Notes: a model not told the origin generated them from the letters alone. A stretch of 59,402 bases of DNA from Marilutibacter maris (GCF_006546735.2 NZ_VICD02000086.1:1-59402); one strand, 5' to 3'. Counted from the first letter of the stretch, positions 44,391-55,700 are shown. Numbers and translations: made by a program.

Positions 44391-45431
44391 ATGAAGAGGA
44401 CGACCGAGGTGCTTGCATTGACCGTTGCGGAAGCGTGCATAGGTGCATGTCGGGGCTGTCTGGCCTGGGCGGTGGCGACCATGCTGGCCCTGGGCGTCGC
44501 GGAGGCCGCCGAACCGGCGAACTACGTGTTCGCCGGCGGCGACGGTGCCGCCGAGGTGCGCGATCTGCTGCAACGCGACGATGTCGCCGGCGTGCAGGTG
44601 GTCTATCCCTGGAAGACGCTGGAGCCGGAGCAGGGGCGCTACGACTTTTCCGCGATCGAGCGCGATCTGGCGGTGGCCGGATCGCTGGACAAACAGCTGT
44701 TCGTGCAGGTCCAGGATCGTTTCTTCCGGCCTGAGGCGCGCCTGCTGCCGGACTATCTGCTGCGCGAGCCGTTGTACGGGGGCGGCCTGGTGGCGCAGAC
44801 GGACACGCCGTGCGAGGGCGCGCCGCAGGTCCAGGGTTGGGCCACCCTGCAGTGGAATCCGCACGTGCGCGAGCGCTTCCAGGCGCTGCTGCGTGCGCTG
44901 GGAGAGCGGTTCGATGGCCGCATCCATGGCATCAACCTGCCCGAGACCGCGATCGACGTGGGCGATGGCGCCAAGGCCACCGGCTTTACCTGCGATGGCT
45001 ATTTCGAGGCGCAGATGGAGAACATGAGCGTGGCCCGGCAGGCCTTCGAGGACTCGCACGTCGTCCAGTACGTCAACTTCTGGCCCTGCGAGTGGGACAA
45101 CGACCACGACTACATGGGGCGGCTGTTCGAGCGAGCGCATGCGCTCGGTATAGGCCTCGGCGGGCCGGACATCGTGCCGTACCGACGCGCGCAGATGCGC
45201 AACGCCTATCCGTTCTTCAACCGCTACCGGGAGCGGCTGGCGCTGGTGGCGATGGCGGTGCAGGAGCCGACCCTGACCTATGTCGACCCGGAGGACGGGG
45301 AGCGGTTCTCCAGGGAGGATTTCGTCGGCTTCGCCCGCGACTACCTGGGGGTCGACATCATCTTCTGGAGCCCGGCGGCACCGTGGTTGAAGTCGGACGA
45401 GCGCGCGCGGCCCGGCGGTCGGGGGCGATAG
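44391..45431 (+). CDS. Secreted glycoside-hydrolase-like TIM-barrel protein
   Basis: 346 aa from ATG 44391 (GGAG upstream). An N-terminal hydrophobic signal ends near AEAAEPANY. The mature part begins YVFAGGDGAAEVRDLL, and VQVVYPWKTLEPEQGRYDFS is the pattern seen at strand 2 of many (beta/alpha)8 glycosidases (the region that binds the sugar). HGINLPETAID is a candidate site for an acidic catalytic residue at strand 4, and QYVNFWPCEWDN follows. The exact GH family is not clear, nor is the substrate. Confidence 0.65.
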   Translation: MKRTTEVLALTVAEACIGACRGCLAWAVATMLALGVAEAAEPANYVFAGGDGAAEVRDLLQRDDVAGVQVVYPWKTLEPEQGRYDFSAIERDLAVAGSLDKQLFVQVQDRFFRPEARLLPDYLLREPLYGGGLVAQTDTPCEGAPQVQGWATLQWNPHVRERFQALLRALGERFDGRIHGINLPETAIDVGDGAKATGFTCDGYFEAQMENMSVARQAFEDSHVVQYVNFWPCEWDNDHDYMGRLFERAHALGIGLGGPDIVPYRRAQMRNAYPFFNRYRERLALVAMAVQEPTLTYVDPEDGERFSREDFVGFARDYLGVDIIFWSPAAPWLKSDERARPGGRGR

Positions 45432-45494
45432 CGGCCGGACCCGGATGGCGGTGTGGAGGCGCATGCCGCGCCCGCATTTCGTACTATCCCCACC

Positions 45495-46463
45495 ATGAAC
45501 GATCTAACGCTGCCGGATCCGGGCGTCGAGCACGTCCGCGACGCCCTCGGGGATGCGGGCGTCTACAAGGCCCTGCTGGAGTCGACCAAGGCGATTCCGT
45601 GGAAGATCGACTGGGCCAGCAAGCGCTTCGCCTACATCGGCCCGCAGATCGAGGCGCTGCTGGGCTGGCCGCAGGGCAGTTGGCAGACGGTGGAGGACTG
45701 GGCCGCGCGCATGCATCCCGAGGACCGCGACCGCGTGGTCGGCTACTGCGTGTCGCAGTCGCAGGCGGGGGTCGACCACGAGGCCGACTACCGTGCGATG
45801 ACCCGCGACGGGCACTACGTATGGATCCGCGACGTGGTCCACGTGGTGCGCCGGCCCGACGGCGAGGTCGACAGCCTGGTCGGCTTCATGTTCGACATCA
45901 GCGAGCGCAAGAAGGCCGAGGAGGAGCTGCTGCGGCTGCACCGGGAACTGGAGCAGCTGTCGATGACCGATGGCCTGACCGGTATCGCGAATCGCCGCAT
46001 GTTCGACCTGCGCCTGGAGAACGAGTGGGGCGAGGCCCGCCGCAGCGGCAATCCGCTGTCGCTGGTGATCCTCGATATCGACCGTTTCAAACAGTACAAC
46101 GATGCCCATGGCCATGTCGCCGGCGACGAGTGCCTCAAGCGCATTGCCGGCGTGCTGCGCGGGCTCGCGCGGCGTCCGCGCGACGTGGTGGCGCGGTTCG
46201 GCGGCGAGGAGTTCATCCTGCTGCTGCCGGATGCCGACGAGGACGCGGCGGGCCGGATGGCCGCGGCCTGCGTCGACGCGATCGCCGATCTGCGCATTCC
46301 GCATGCCGGCGCCGGCATCGGCGGGTTCGTGACCGCCAGCCTTGGGGTGGGCACCGCCCGTCCCGGCCCCGACGCCGCCGCGCGCGCGTTCGTGGCCGCG
46401 GTCGACCAGGTGCTGTACGCCGCCAAGAGCGGCGGCAGGAACCGGGTCGAGGTGCTGGAGTAG
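45495..46463 (+). CDS. PAS-GGDEF diguanylate cyclase
   Basis: 322 aa. Residues ~25-137 form a PAS/PAC sensor domain (KIDWASKRFAYIGPQIEALLGWP; the closing GFMFDISERKKAEEEL). Residues ~155-320 are a GGDEF domain with the active GGEEF at 236-240 and an inhibitory I-site RPRD at 227-230, at the standard five-residue spacing. It therefore should make cyclic di-GMP under product inhibition. There is no membrane segment, so the PAS domain senses a cytoplasmic signal, unknown here. Start: ATG at 45495, close to the first conserved residues. Confidence 0.93.
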   Translation: MNDLTLPDPGVEHVRDALGDAGVYKALLESTKAIPWKIDWASKRFAYIGPQIEALLGWPQGSWQTVEDWAARMHPEDRDRVVGYCVSQSQAGVDHEADYRAMTRDGHYVWIRDVVHVVRRPDGEVDSLVGFMFDISERKKAEEELLRLHRELEQLSMTDGLTGIANRRMFDLRLENEWGEARRSGNPLSLVILDIDRFKQYNDAHGHVAGDECLKRIAGVLRGLARRPRDVVARFGGEEFILLLPDADEDAAGRMAAACVDAIADLRIPHAGAGIGGFVTASLGVGTARPGPDAAARAFVAAVDQVLYAAKSGGRNRVEVLE

Positions 46464-46558
46464 GGGTAGCCGGGCGCAGCGACGGTCCCCGTCCGGCCTG
46501 GGACCCGATCGCCCGCGGCCCGTGCTAGCTTCGGACCGGGCAAGGTCAAGGAGGGGGT

Positions 46559-47377
46559 ATGGCCCGGGGACTGAAGGCGGTTCGCTGCCGTCGTCATGAT
46601 GCATTGAGTCGGGTGGGCTGGGAGCGGCTGGAAACCCTGCTGGCCGAGCACTATCGGCGCCAGGGCTACGACGTCGAGCATGTCGGCACCGGCGGCAGTG
46701 GGCGGCGCTTCGACGGCGGCATCGACCTGAAGTTGCGTCGCGACGACGCCTATATCCTGGTCCAGGCCAAGCACTGGAACGCCTTTCAGGTCACACACAA
46801 TCCGGTGCATGAGCTGTTGGGCGTGATGGTCACCGAGAGCGCCACCGGCGCCATCCTGGTCACCAGCGGCGAGTTCACGCCACGGGCCATCGAGGCGGCG
46901 TCCCGGCAGGGACACGTGCAGCTTGTCGATGGCGACGCCCTGCGCGAAATGCTCGGACCGATCGAGGACGACCCGGAGGTCGGCAGGTCGCCGATGGTGC
47001 CGAGGTCCGGGAGGTCGGCCGCCAGAGGCCGTCGCGACTCGGCCGTGGGCGGTCGGAACGGGAACCGTGCCTGGCTTTGGATCGCGGTGGTGGGCGGCAT
47101 GGTTTCCGTGCTGCTTGCTGGTGGATGGCTGTACCAACGGGCAGGAACTGGCGGCGCCGCTTCCGGCATCGCGGCCGGCGAGACGGCGCCCGGTGCGGTC
47201 CCGCAGGACGCCGCGGTGCTCGTCCAACCGGCACGTGCGGCGGAAGCCGCGCCTGTCGCGCACGGCCCGGCCGGCCTACGTCAGGCTTCGCCGCCGACGG
47301 ATGTGCAGGATCGCGAATCCCGGCGCCGGGCCGACGAGGCCATGGAGGTCATCGGCGCCGACACCCCGGAGATGTAG
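46559..47377 (+). CDS. Mrr-like restriction endonuclease-fold protein with membrane anchor
   Basis: 272 aa. Residues ~20-125 are an Mrr-type catalytic domain: WERLETLLAEHYRRQGYDVEHV, FDGGIDLKLRRDDAYILVQAKHW gives Asp56 and Gln69-x-Lys71 (the Q-x-K variant of the D-Ex-K site), then VHELLGVMVTESATGAILVTSG. A membrane helix follows at ~170-192 (WLWIAVVGGMVSVLLAGGWLY), then an Ala-rich periplasmic tail. The nuclease faces the cytoplasm from the membrane. Possible roles are degradation of incoming DNA or quality control; no partner gene is present. Confidence 0.8.
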   Translation: MARGLKAVRCRRHDALSRVGWERLETLLAEHYRRQGYDVEHVGTGGSGRRFDGGIDLKLRRDDAYILVQAKHWNAFQVTHNPVHELLGVMVTESATGAILVTSGEFTPRAIEAASRQGHVQLVDGDALREMLGPIEDDPEVGRSPMVPRSGRSAARGRRDSAVGGRNGNRAWLWIAVVGGMVSVLLAGGWLYQRAGTGGAASGIAAGETAPGAVPQDAAVLVQPARAAEAAPVAHGPAGLRQASPPTDVQDRESRRRADEAMEVIGADTPEM

Positions 47378-47427
47378 TCGCCGGTCCGGACTGCGGCCAC
47401 CTTGGTCCCGGTGGGGGCGATCTCGGT

Positions 47428-48588
47428 TCAATCCAGCGACAGCGCCTTGAAGTCGTAATTGGTCCGCAGCTGTTCCTGTATCAGCCATTCGCGCAGTTCG
47501 GCATCGCTGAAGCCGCGGTTGGACCGGTTGAAGTAGGCCAGCGCCCGTTCGTAGACCTCCGGGTCGGAGGCGTCGACCTCGAACACCGGCTGCATCCGGT
47601 CCATGATCGCCAATCGCTTGGCGAAGGCGATGTCCATGCCCATGCCGACGCGCGTCCACCAGTAGTCGTTCGGCTTTCCGGACCTCAGGAACGGCCCCAG
47701 GACCTGGCGGGCGATGCCGACGTTGAGCTCCTCGACGCGCTCCTTGCCCAGATTCTCGACCAGTCCGGGCACGTCGGGGTCGTAGACATAGAGATCGCGG
47801 CCGGCATCCCCGACCTGCTTCGATTCCTGCTTGCGCCTGTGGTTGTCGATCAGCACCTGCAGCTCTTCCAGCTGCACCAGTTGCAGGATGCCGCCGAGCT
47901 TCTGGAATCGACGGGCCAGGCCGTCGCGGGTTTCGCGGGTGACCCCGGCCCAGTGCTTGATCGGCTGCACGACGATGCACGATGGCTGCTGCGCGAGCTT
48001 GAAGTCCAGGCTGTTCAGCACGTACTTCGATTCGCCATACAGGTCGGCGACCAGCCACAACTCGATGCCCTCGTCCCTGAGGATCTGGCAGGCCTGCATG
48101 TAGCGTTCGTCGACCTTCTTCTGCAGGTCCAGTTCGGCATAGGCGTCGGGCTGGCTGCCCTTCACCACCAGGCTGGAGAGCGAGCCGGCTCCGGTCGCGC
48201 GCCACAGGTCGATCTTCTGTTTGAGAAAGTACCGGTACTCTTTGTCGGACATCAGCAGGCCTTCGGGGTTGGCCGCGCTGACGATGACGCTCAGCTCCAT
48301 CTTCTTGCTGAAGAGCTGTTCGCCGTTCATTGCCGCTTCGATCATGCTGTCGGTGCCGCTGATCGTCGATCCGGGCAGGTCCGGCCACGCGAAGCGCAGA
48401 TCGCTCTCGTCGTAGGATTCGAGCAATTGTTCCTTGAAGCGGAAGTACCGCGAAACCCTGGTGTTGGGCATCACCGACACCGTGATCCATCGCTTCTGGG
48501 TCCGGGTCAGGTTCCAGCGGCCTTGCGCCGGCCAGAATCCGCCACCGCGTATCGACAGGCGGGAAACCCCTGGTCTGGCTACGATCAT
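47428..48588 (-). CDS. Hypothetical protein, first of an unrecognised gene pair
   Basis: 386 aa with AGGAG before the ATG at 48588. Soluble, mixed alpha/beta; blocks such as RYFRFKEQLLESYDESDLRFAWPDLPGS, CIVVQPIKHWAGVTRETRDGLARR and VQLEELQVLIDNHRRKQ. I find no catalytic motif or family. It lies 58 bp downstream of the protein at 48647-49162 on the same strand, so the pair probably forms an operon. Confidence 0.6.
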   Translation of the reverse strand: MIVARPGVSRLSIRGGGFWPAQGRWNLTRTQKRWITVSVMPNTRVSRYFRFKEQLLESYDESDLRFAWPDLPGSTISGTDSMIEAAMNGEQLFSKKMELSVIVSAANPEGLLMSDKEYRYFLKQKIDLWRATGAGSLSSLVVKGSQPDAYAELDLQKKVDERYMQACQILRDEGIELWLVADLYGESKYVLNSLDFKLAQQPSCIVVQPIKHWAGVTRETRDGLARRFQKLGGILQLVQLEELQVLIDNHRRKQESKQVGDAGRDLYVYDPDVPGLVENLGKERVEELNVGIARQVLGPFLRSGKPNDYWWTRVGMGMDIAFAKRLAIMDRMQPVFEVDASDPEVYERALAYFNRSNRGFSDAELREWLIQEQLRTNYDFKALSLD

Positions 48589-48646
48589 CGTGTATCTCCT
48601 CGAAGGTTTGGTCGTGGCGCCGGGGTATCGGTAGCCCCGGGTTCGC

Positions 48647-49162
48647 TCAGGCGATTTCCAGCGCGCTTCCGGGGTCGCCGGGCGCGGGGCCGCGGATGCT
48701 GGTGACCGGCGTGCCTACGCAGAACGCGAGCACCTTGAAGGTGCGGGTCAGGTCGATCTCGTCGCTGTCCAGCATCAGGGCGATGGGAAAGCTCCGCTTC
48801 AACGGGTAGCCGGACAGGTACATGTTGCGGCTGTCGTCATCGGCATTGTTCAGCTGGAGCAGCGCGTGCAGGAGCGTCGGTGCGCCGGGGTCGATGTCCT
48901 CTGTCGGTACCAGGCTCTCGAAGCGGCAGGTGACTCCGCCGGTGAGCATGTAGTCGCAGATCGAGGCGATATGGGCCTTGTAGTGCTTGTAGTCGGCGTA
49001 GAGCACCAGTACCCGCTCGGCGGCGCCGAACAGGGTGCGGGCTTCGGTGGCTTCCGGCGGCAGGCGTGGCTGCAACAGGTTCATTGCGAGGCCCTGGGGG
49101 CTGACCCTCAGGCCAAGGGCATCGGTCAGCAACAGCTCGCATTGCGCGTTCTTCCAGATCAT
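48647..49162 (-). CDS. Hypothetical protein, partner of the downstream unknown
   Basis: 171 aa from ATG 49162, which has AAGGG 8 bp upstream; an earlier ATG at 49252 is possible but has no site and a low-complexity extension. Alpha/beta, with VLVLYADYKHYKAHIASICDYMLTGGVTCRFESL, SGYPLKRSFPIALMLDSDEIDL and a hydrophobic end. No family is recognised. Its regular spacing to the following gene suggests a common function. Confidence 0.55.
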   Translation of the reverse strand: MIWKNAQCELLLTDALGLRVSPQGLAMNLLQPRLPPEATEARTLFGAAERVLVLYADYKHYKAHIASICDYMLTGGVTCRFESLVPTEDIDPGAPTLLHALLQLNNADDDSRNMYLSGYPLKRSFPIALMLDSDEIDLTRTFKVLAFCVGTPVTSIRGPAPGDPGSALEIA

Positions 49163-49531
49163 GAGGTTTTCCCTTGGTGTGGTCCGTGCCGGGTCCGGGG
49201 CGGGCGATCGCGCTGCTCCCAGCAGCAGCTCGAGCAGGCTGGGCGCGCTCATGGCGGTCCCGCGGCGGACACGCCGTGTGGCCAGATGCGCGGACGTTCG
49301 CGGGCGCCCGTCCACAGCCGGTCGGACGAAGCGGTGCGGTCGCGTGGGTGTCGCAGGTGCGCGCGGGAGTCATGCATGCCGGTACAAACGCGACGGCGAC
49401 GCGGTTGTGAAGCCCGGCGTCGCGCTCGGGACGTGCCGGAACCTGGCGCGGTCGGGCGCGCGCCCTCATGCGGTTGCGTGGAGGCCGTCGCGATCGTTTA
49501 TGGAGAAGCAGGTGCCCGTCAGGCGGTGCCG
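49163..49531. other. Gene-free stretch
   Basis: No supported gene. It contains the upstream region of the unknown pair and the downstream end of the TPR gene. Part may encode an N-terminal extension of the preceding protein (to 49252). No repeats or hairpins stand out. Confidence 0.4.
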
Positions 49532-50470
49532 CTAGCGTTCCGGCGGCTCGGCGTTCCACCAGGCCTGGCCGTCTTCGGCCGCCGGGATGTCGCATTCGCG
49601 CGTTTCGATGGCGTCGATGCGGCGCCCGCGCCCGCCATCGACCCACGCTTGCAGCAGCTTCTCGACCGATTCGCGGTCGTGCGCGGCGATGCCCAGGTTG
49701 CGCTGTGTTCGCCAGTCGCCGGCGTGGCCGTCGTTCTCGTGGCGGTGCGGCGTGCCATAGCTGCAGCGGATGCAGTAGTGGCGGACGCTGTGCGTCCAGT
49801 CTTCGAGGTAGGCGACGCCCGGCGCGCTGGCCTGTTGCAGGGCGAGCAGGTCGTCGCGACTGCCGCAGTCGACGAAGCCGACGAAGGTCTGGAATTCCGA
49901 TCGTTCGATGCGTTGCAGTTCGTTGAAGACCGGCACTTCGCGCTGGCCGTCGTGCCGGTGCCCGGTCACGGCGCCGTCGTGCAGGACGACGTCTCCGAAG
50001 CGATGACCGCTTTCAGGAAGCGGTACGTTGAGCAGACGCGCGCGCACCGGGTCGATTCGACGCATGAACACCGTCTCGCCGCCGCTCCAGGGATTCAGCC
50101 TGACGACCGCGACACCATAGTCGGCGTCGATGGGACCTTCGCCCTCGGGGACCTGGATGCCGCAGTCCTGCCACAGCCGTCGTGCCCGTGGCCAGTCGGC
50201 GAGCGCGGTGGCGGCGATGGCCGCGTTCCACAGTTCCGCGTCGCCGGGCTTGCTGGCCAATGCGATCGCGCGCAGGTTGTGCTGGAGCGACGCCGGCCAG
50301 TCGCGCAGGTACTTGTGCGCCAGGCCCAGCATGTAGTGGTAGTACTGGTTCTCGGGCTTGTGCAGCAGCAGTCGGGCGAATAGGCGCGAGGCCTCGGCCA
50401 GCTCGCCGCGCGCCATCGCGTCGTAGGCGGCATCGTGGAGGGTGTCCAGATCGTCCTGTACTGGGTGCAT
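49532..50470 (-). CDS. TPR-repeat protein
   Basis: 312 aa. The N-terminal ~110 residues contain two or three TPR-like repeats (DAAYDAMARGELAEASRLFARLLLHKPENQYYHYMLGLAHKYLRDWPA, ALWNAAIAATALADWPRARRLW). The C-terminal ~200 residues form a His/Cys-containing domain (HYCIRCSYGTPHRHE, RNLGIAAHDRESVEKLLQAW) of unknown type. Similar proteins occur in this bacterial family. Function unknown. ATG at 50470 is chosen because the TPR homology starts just after it. Confidence 0.65.
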   Translation of the reverse strand: MHPVQDDLDTLHDAAYDAMARGELAEASRLFARLLLHKPENQYYHYMLGLAHKYLRDWPASLQHNLRAIALASKPGDAELWNAAIAATALADWPRARRLWQDCGIQVPEGEGPIDADYGVAVVRLNPWSGGETVFMRRIDPVRARLLNVPLPESGHRFGDVVLHDGAVTGHRHDGQREVPVFNELQRIERSEFQTFVGFVDCGSRDDLLALQQASAPGVAYLEDWTHSVRHYCIRCSYGTPHRHENDGHAGDWRTQRNLGIAAHDRESVEKLLQAWVDGGRGRRIDAIETRECDIPAAEDGQAWWNAEPPER

Positions 50471-50576
50471 GCGTCGGCCGATGGGTGTCGAATGACTGTC
50501 TCGCGTTGGCGCATGATCGCATGAGCGGATGCGTTCGCCCCGCAAGGCCGGCCCGCGACCCGCCGATGGCGCGAAA

Positions 50577-50606
50577 AAGGGCGCCCCGGTCTTCCGGGGC
50601 GCCCGA
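50577..50606 (-). terminator. Intrinsic terminator of the first serine protease gene
   Basis: GGGCGCCCCGG-TCTT-CCGGGGCGCCC in the genome strand; read on the minus strand it is followed by five T residues (the AAAAA at 50575-50579). It lies 35 bp past the stop of the protease gene at 50641. Confidence 0.85.
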
Positions 50607-50640
50607 CTCCACGGTGTTGCCTGTAACCCTTTCGCGCCGT

Positions 50641-51816
50641 TTACGGGCTGGTGCGCAGGGTCAGACCGTAGACGCTGAGGATCGAGTTGATCGGCGTGAA
50701 GTAGCTGGTGTTGCCTCCGTTCTGACAGGTTCCGGAGCCGCCCGACAGCACGCCCTGGGCCTGGCCCGCGGCGGCCATGAACGGCCCGCCGGAGTCGCCT
50801 CGATCGGAGCAGGCGGAGGTCCGGGTCAGGCCGGTCACGGTGCCGTCATGTGTGCCGGTATTGGGGTCGGTGTAGGAAACGGTGATGTTCTTGCTGATGA
50901 TGTAGCCGCAATGCAGGCCGCCGGTGGTGCGGCCGGATCGGCAGACCATCGCGCCGACGGCGGCTTCGTTGCTGCCGTGGACGGGAAGGTCCTGGTTGCT
51001 GTAGCCGTAGACCGAGGGCGACAGGGCGTGGCCGGCGTCGACCCGGACCCAGGCGCGGTCGGGGCCGGTCTGGTAGGGGCCGGGCATGGCGGAGCCGGCG
51101 AACGATCCCAGCCTGACTCCCGAAGCCTCGTCATAGACGACAACACCCACATTGCCGCAATGCCCGGCGGTGGCAAAACCGGGGGTGCCGCCCCGGGTCA
51201 CCGCGAAGCCGACCGTGCATGCGTACGGGCCGGCCCGATAGCCGCGACCGCCCTGGATGGTGGCGTGGCGCTGCGGCGGGTCCTTGATCGTTTCGAAGCG
51301 CACGCTGTCGGCCTCCAGGCCGCTGCGGGCGATGAAGTCGATGGCCGCGTCCTGCGCGTCCGGAGCGATGCCGACCACGACGCTGTTGCTCGGCAGGTCG
51401 ACCGCCCAGCTGTACACGCCTCGCGGCGCGCCACTGCGGGCGAGTTGGGCGTCGAGCTGGTCCTTGACCGCGTTCAGCGAGGCCAGGCTGTAGCGGGCTT
51501 GACGGGTTTCGACGCCGGCCGCGGTTCCGGCCTTGCCCATCGAGGTGGATGCTGTCACCACGCCGAACGAGCCGTCGGCCTTGCGCTCCAGCCAGACACC
51601 GGCGAAGTCGCGACCCAGCTGCCGGGACGCAGTGCGTTGCTGATGCGCCGCAAGCCGCTCGGCCTTCACGTACTGCGCCAGTTGCGCGCCGGACAACCCG
51701 AGGTCGCGCTGTATGGCCATCTTCATGGCGGGGGAATAGTCGTCGGCGGCGAATGCCGACACGGACAAGGCCATCGCCAGACTGGCGGAAATGGCAGAAA
51801 CAATGAACTTGCGCAT
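50641..51816 (-). CDS. Secreted S1-family serine protease (alpha-lytic protease type), copy 1
   Basis: 391-aa preproenzyme with AAGGAG upstream. Signal peptide MRKFIVSAISASLAMALSV and AFA cleavage site. Residues ~25-200 are a pro-region (LSGAQLAQYVKAERLAAHQQ) that acts as a folding chaperone in known relatives. The mature part has the catalytic triad: His in TAGHCG, Asp in GPDRAWVRVD, Ser in DRGDSGGP, plus paired cysteines. It is exported and digests bacterial or other proteins outside the cell. A paralogue follows directly upstream (52502-53713). Confidence 0.92.
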   Translation of the reverse strand: MRKFIVSAISASLAMALSVSAFAADDYSPAMKMAIQRDLGLSGAQLAQYVKAERLAAHQQRTASRQLGRDFAGVWLERKADGSFGVVTASTSMGKAGTAAGVETRQARYSLASLNAVKDQLDAQLARSGAPRGVYSWAVDLPSNSVVVGIAPDAQDAAIDFIARSGLEADSVRFETIKDPPQRHATIQGGRGYRAGPYACTVGFAVTRGGTPGFATAGHCGNVGVVVYDEASGVRLGSFAGSAMPGPYQTGPDRAWVRVDAGHALSPSVYGYSNQDLPVHGSNEAAVGAMVCRSGRTTGGLHCGYIISKNITVSYTDPNTGTHDGTVTGLTRTSACSDRGDSGGPFMAAAGQAQGVLSGGSGTCQNGGNTSYFTPINSILSVYGLTLRTSP

Positions 51817-52436
51817 TCCGAAACTCCTTGTGTCAAAGAATGGAAGTTGAAGCAATGGCGGTGGGCCGTGCCGGGTCTCCAGTCTCATGCTGGCTGTCGG
51901 GGGATGCGCGGCGAACCGCAGGGCCAGCGTAAGGATTTCGGATTGGATAGCCAGTCTCCGAGCGAGACTTTATCCACATTTTTGAATTCATCTTTGTTTA
52001 TTGGAAAGGTGTCATAGATACCGTAGGTGCCAAATATTGTTTGAATGAAAATTCCCGAGTGAAATCATTCAGGGCGCTTGATTGAATGGGTTGGTAATAA
52101 AATGCAGTAAAAAATGCGTGATTCTCTTCCAATGTGATGTGGACGGAATCCAACCGCTACTGCATACGCACGCAGCGCATGTGCGTAATACGCTATAGAG
52201 GTTGATGGGACGCCATGCCCTGTTACGGAGAAGAAAGTGATCATTGCCAGTACTGGAAACGCCGACATCGTTGCGATCGGCGATGATGTTCATCGCTTTG
52301 GTCCGGAGCCGGCTTGCGGGTCGCTGCCCGCTGCGCTTCTCAAGCGCTGGCGATCGATCCGGCCCTCATGCGCCGCGCGGTGCGGTCCGATGGCGGGCAG
52401 TAGAGGCGGAGCGGAACCGGACGCGCCAATGCACAA
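51817..52436. promoter_or_regulatory. AT-rich intergenic region upstream of protease copy 1
   Basis: About 620 bp with much lower GC than the rest of the window (AT-rich core 51960-52120, for example CATTTTTGAATTCATCTTTG). No supported gene. It separates the two tandem proteases and likely holds the promoter of copy 1. No known operator is recognised. Confidence 0.5.
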
Positions 52437-52466
52437 GAAAGCGCCCCGGGGATACCGGGGCGCTCG
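52437..52466 (-). terminator. Intrinsic terminator of the second serine protease gene
   Basis: GCGCCCCGG-GGATA-CCGGGGCGC, followed on the minus strand by TTTCTT. It lies 36 bp beyond the stop codon of the gene at 52502. The design mirrors the terminator of copy 1. Confidence 0.8.
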
Positions 52467-52501
52467 CTGATCTGCAGGTGGCTTGTGAACCTGTCGCGCG
52501 G

Positions 52502-53713
52502 TTATGGGCTGGTGCGCAGGGTCAGGCCGTAGCTGCTGAGGATCGAGTTGATCGGCGTGAAGTAGCTGTTGCCGCCGCCGTTGCGGCCCTGGCGGCCCTT
52601 GCAGCTGCCGCTGCCGCCGGACAGCACACCCTGGGCCTGGCCGGCGCCGGTGATGTACGAACCGCCGGAATCGCCGCCCTCGGCGCAGGCCGAGGTCCGG
52701 GTCAGGCCGGTGACGGTGCCGTCCGGATTGCCCGCATTGTCGACATAGGACACGGTTTGGTTCTTGCTGAGGATGGCGCCACAACGCCAGCCGGTGGTGC
52801 GGCCGGAGCGGCACAGCGCCGCGCCGACGGGCGCTTCGGTGCTGCCGTGGACGGTGACATCGCCCTTGCCGTAGCCGTACACGTTGGGCTGCAGGGTATG
52901 GGTGTTGTCGACCTGGACCCAGCCGCGGTCCGGACCGGTCTGGTTGCCGTCGGGCATCGTCGAGGCCGCGAACGACCCCAGGCTGACGCCGAGGCTCCAC
53001 TGCGACAGCTCCTGGTAGACGATCTCGCCGGTGTCGCCGCAGTGGCCGGCGGTGGCGAAGCCCTTGGTCGAACCCTTGGTCACCGGGAAGCCGATCGAGC
53101 AGGCGTACAGGTAGCCGTCGCCGGGGTTGCGCAGGATGCCGCGACCGCCCTCGATGTCGATGCGGCGCTGCGGCGCCTCGCGCATCGTCTCGAAGCGCAC
53201 GGTGTTGGCGTCGAGGCCGCTGCGGGCGATGAAGTCGATCGCCGCGTCCTCGGCGCCCGGTGCGATGCCGACGACCACGCTGTTGCTCGGCAGGTCGACC
53301 GCCCAGCTGTACACGCCGCGCGGCGCGCCGGCGCGGCCGTGCTGGCCGTCGAGCTGGGCCTTGGCGGTGTTCAGCGAGGCCAGGCTGTGGCGGGCCTGGC
53401 GGGTCTCGACGCCGGCCACGCTCCTGGCGTTCGCCATCGAGGTGGTGCCGACCACGACGCCGAACGAGCCGTCGGCCTTGCGCTCCAGCCAGGTGCCGGC
53501 AAAGTTGCGGCCCAACTGCCTGGCAACGACCTTCTCCTGCTGCGAGGCCAGGCGCTCGGCCCGGATGTACTGCGCCAGCTGCGGGCCGGACAGCCCCAGG
53601 TCGCGCTGCATGGCCGCCTTCAACGCGGGGGAAAGGTCGTCGGCGGCAACGGCCGCTCCCGACACGGCCATGGCAACGGTGACTGCCAGAACCGACATAC
53701 TGAACTTGCGCAT
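52502..53713 (-). CDS. Secreted S1-family serine protease (alpha-lytic protease type), copy 2
   Basis: 403 aa, clearly paralogous to copy 1 over the whole length. The signal peptide starts MRKFSMSVLAVTVAMAVS. The pro-region matches (LSGPQLAQYIRAERLASQQEK). The triad is His in TAGHCG, Asp in GPDRGWVQVD and Ser in EGGDSGGSY. Loop differences near residues 215-245 and 370-380 may change specificity. The pair looks like a recent tandem duplication followed by divergence. Extracellular. Confidence 0.92.
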   Translation of the reverse strand: MRKFSMSVLAVTVAMAVSGAAVAADDLSPALKAAMQRDLGLSGPQLAQYIRAERLASQQEKVVARQLGRNFAGTWLERKADGSFGVVVGTTSMANARSVAGVETRQARHSLASLNTAKAQLDGQHGRAGAPRGVYSWAVDLPSNSVVVGIAPGAEDAAIDFIARSGLDANTVRFETMREAPQRRIDIEGGRGILRNPGDGYLYACSIGFPVTKGSTKGFATAGHCGDTGEIVYQELSQWSLGVSLGSFAASTMPDGNQTGPDRGWVQVDNTHTLQPNVYGYGKGDVTVHGSTEAPVGAALCRSGRTTGWRCGAILSKNQTVSYVDNAGNPDGTVTGLTRTSACAEGGDSGGSYITGAGQAQGVLSGGSGSCKGRQGRNGGGNSYFTPINSILSSYGLTLRTSP

Positions 53714-55693
<1,980 letters not shown>

Positions 55694-55700
55694 GGGCGGC

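Noticed and set aside
52237-52470. Small plus-strand frame upstream of the protease copy 1 region
   Set aside because: Lies across the terminator hairpin of protease copy 2 and has no protein-like features.
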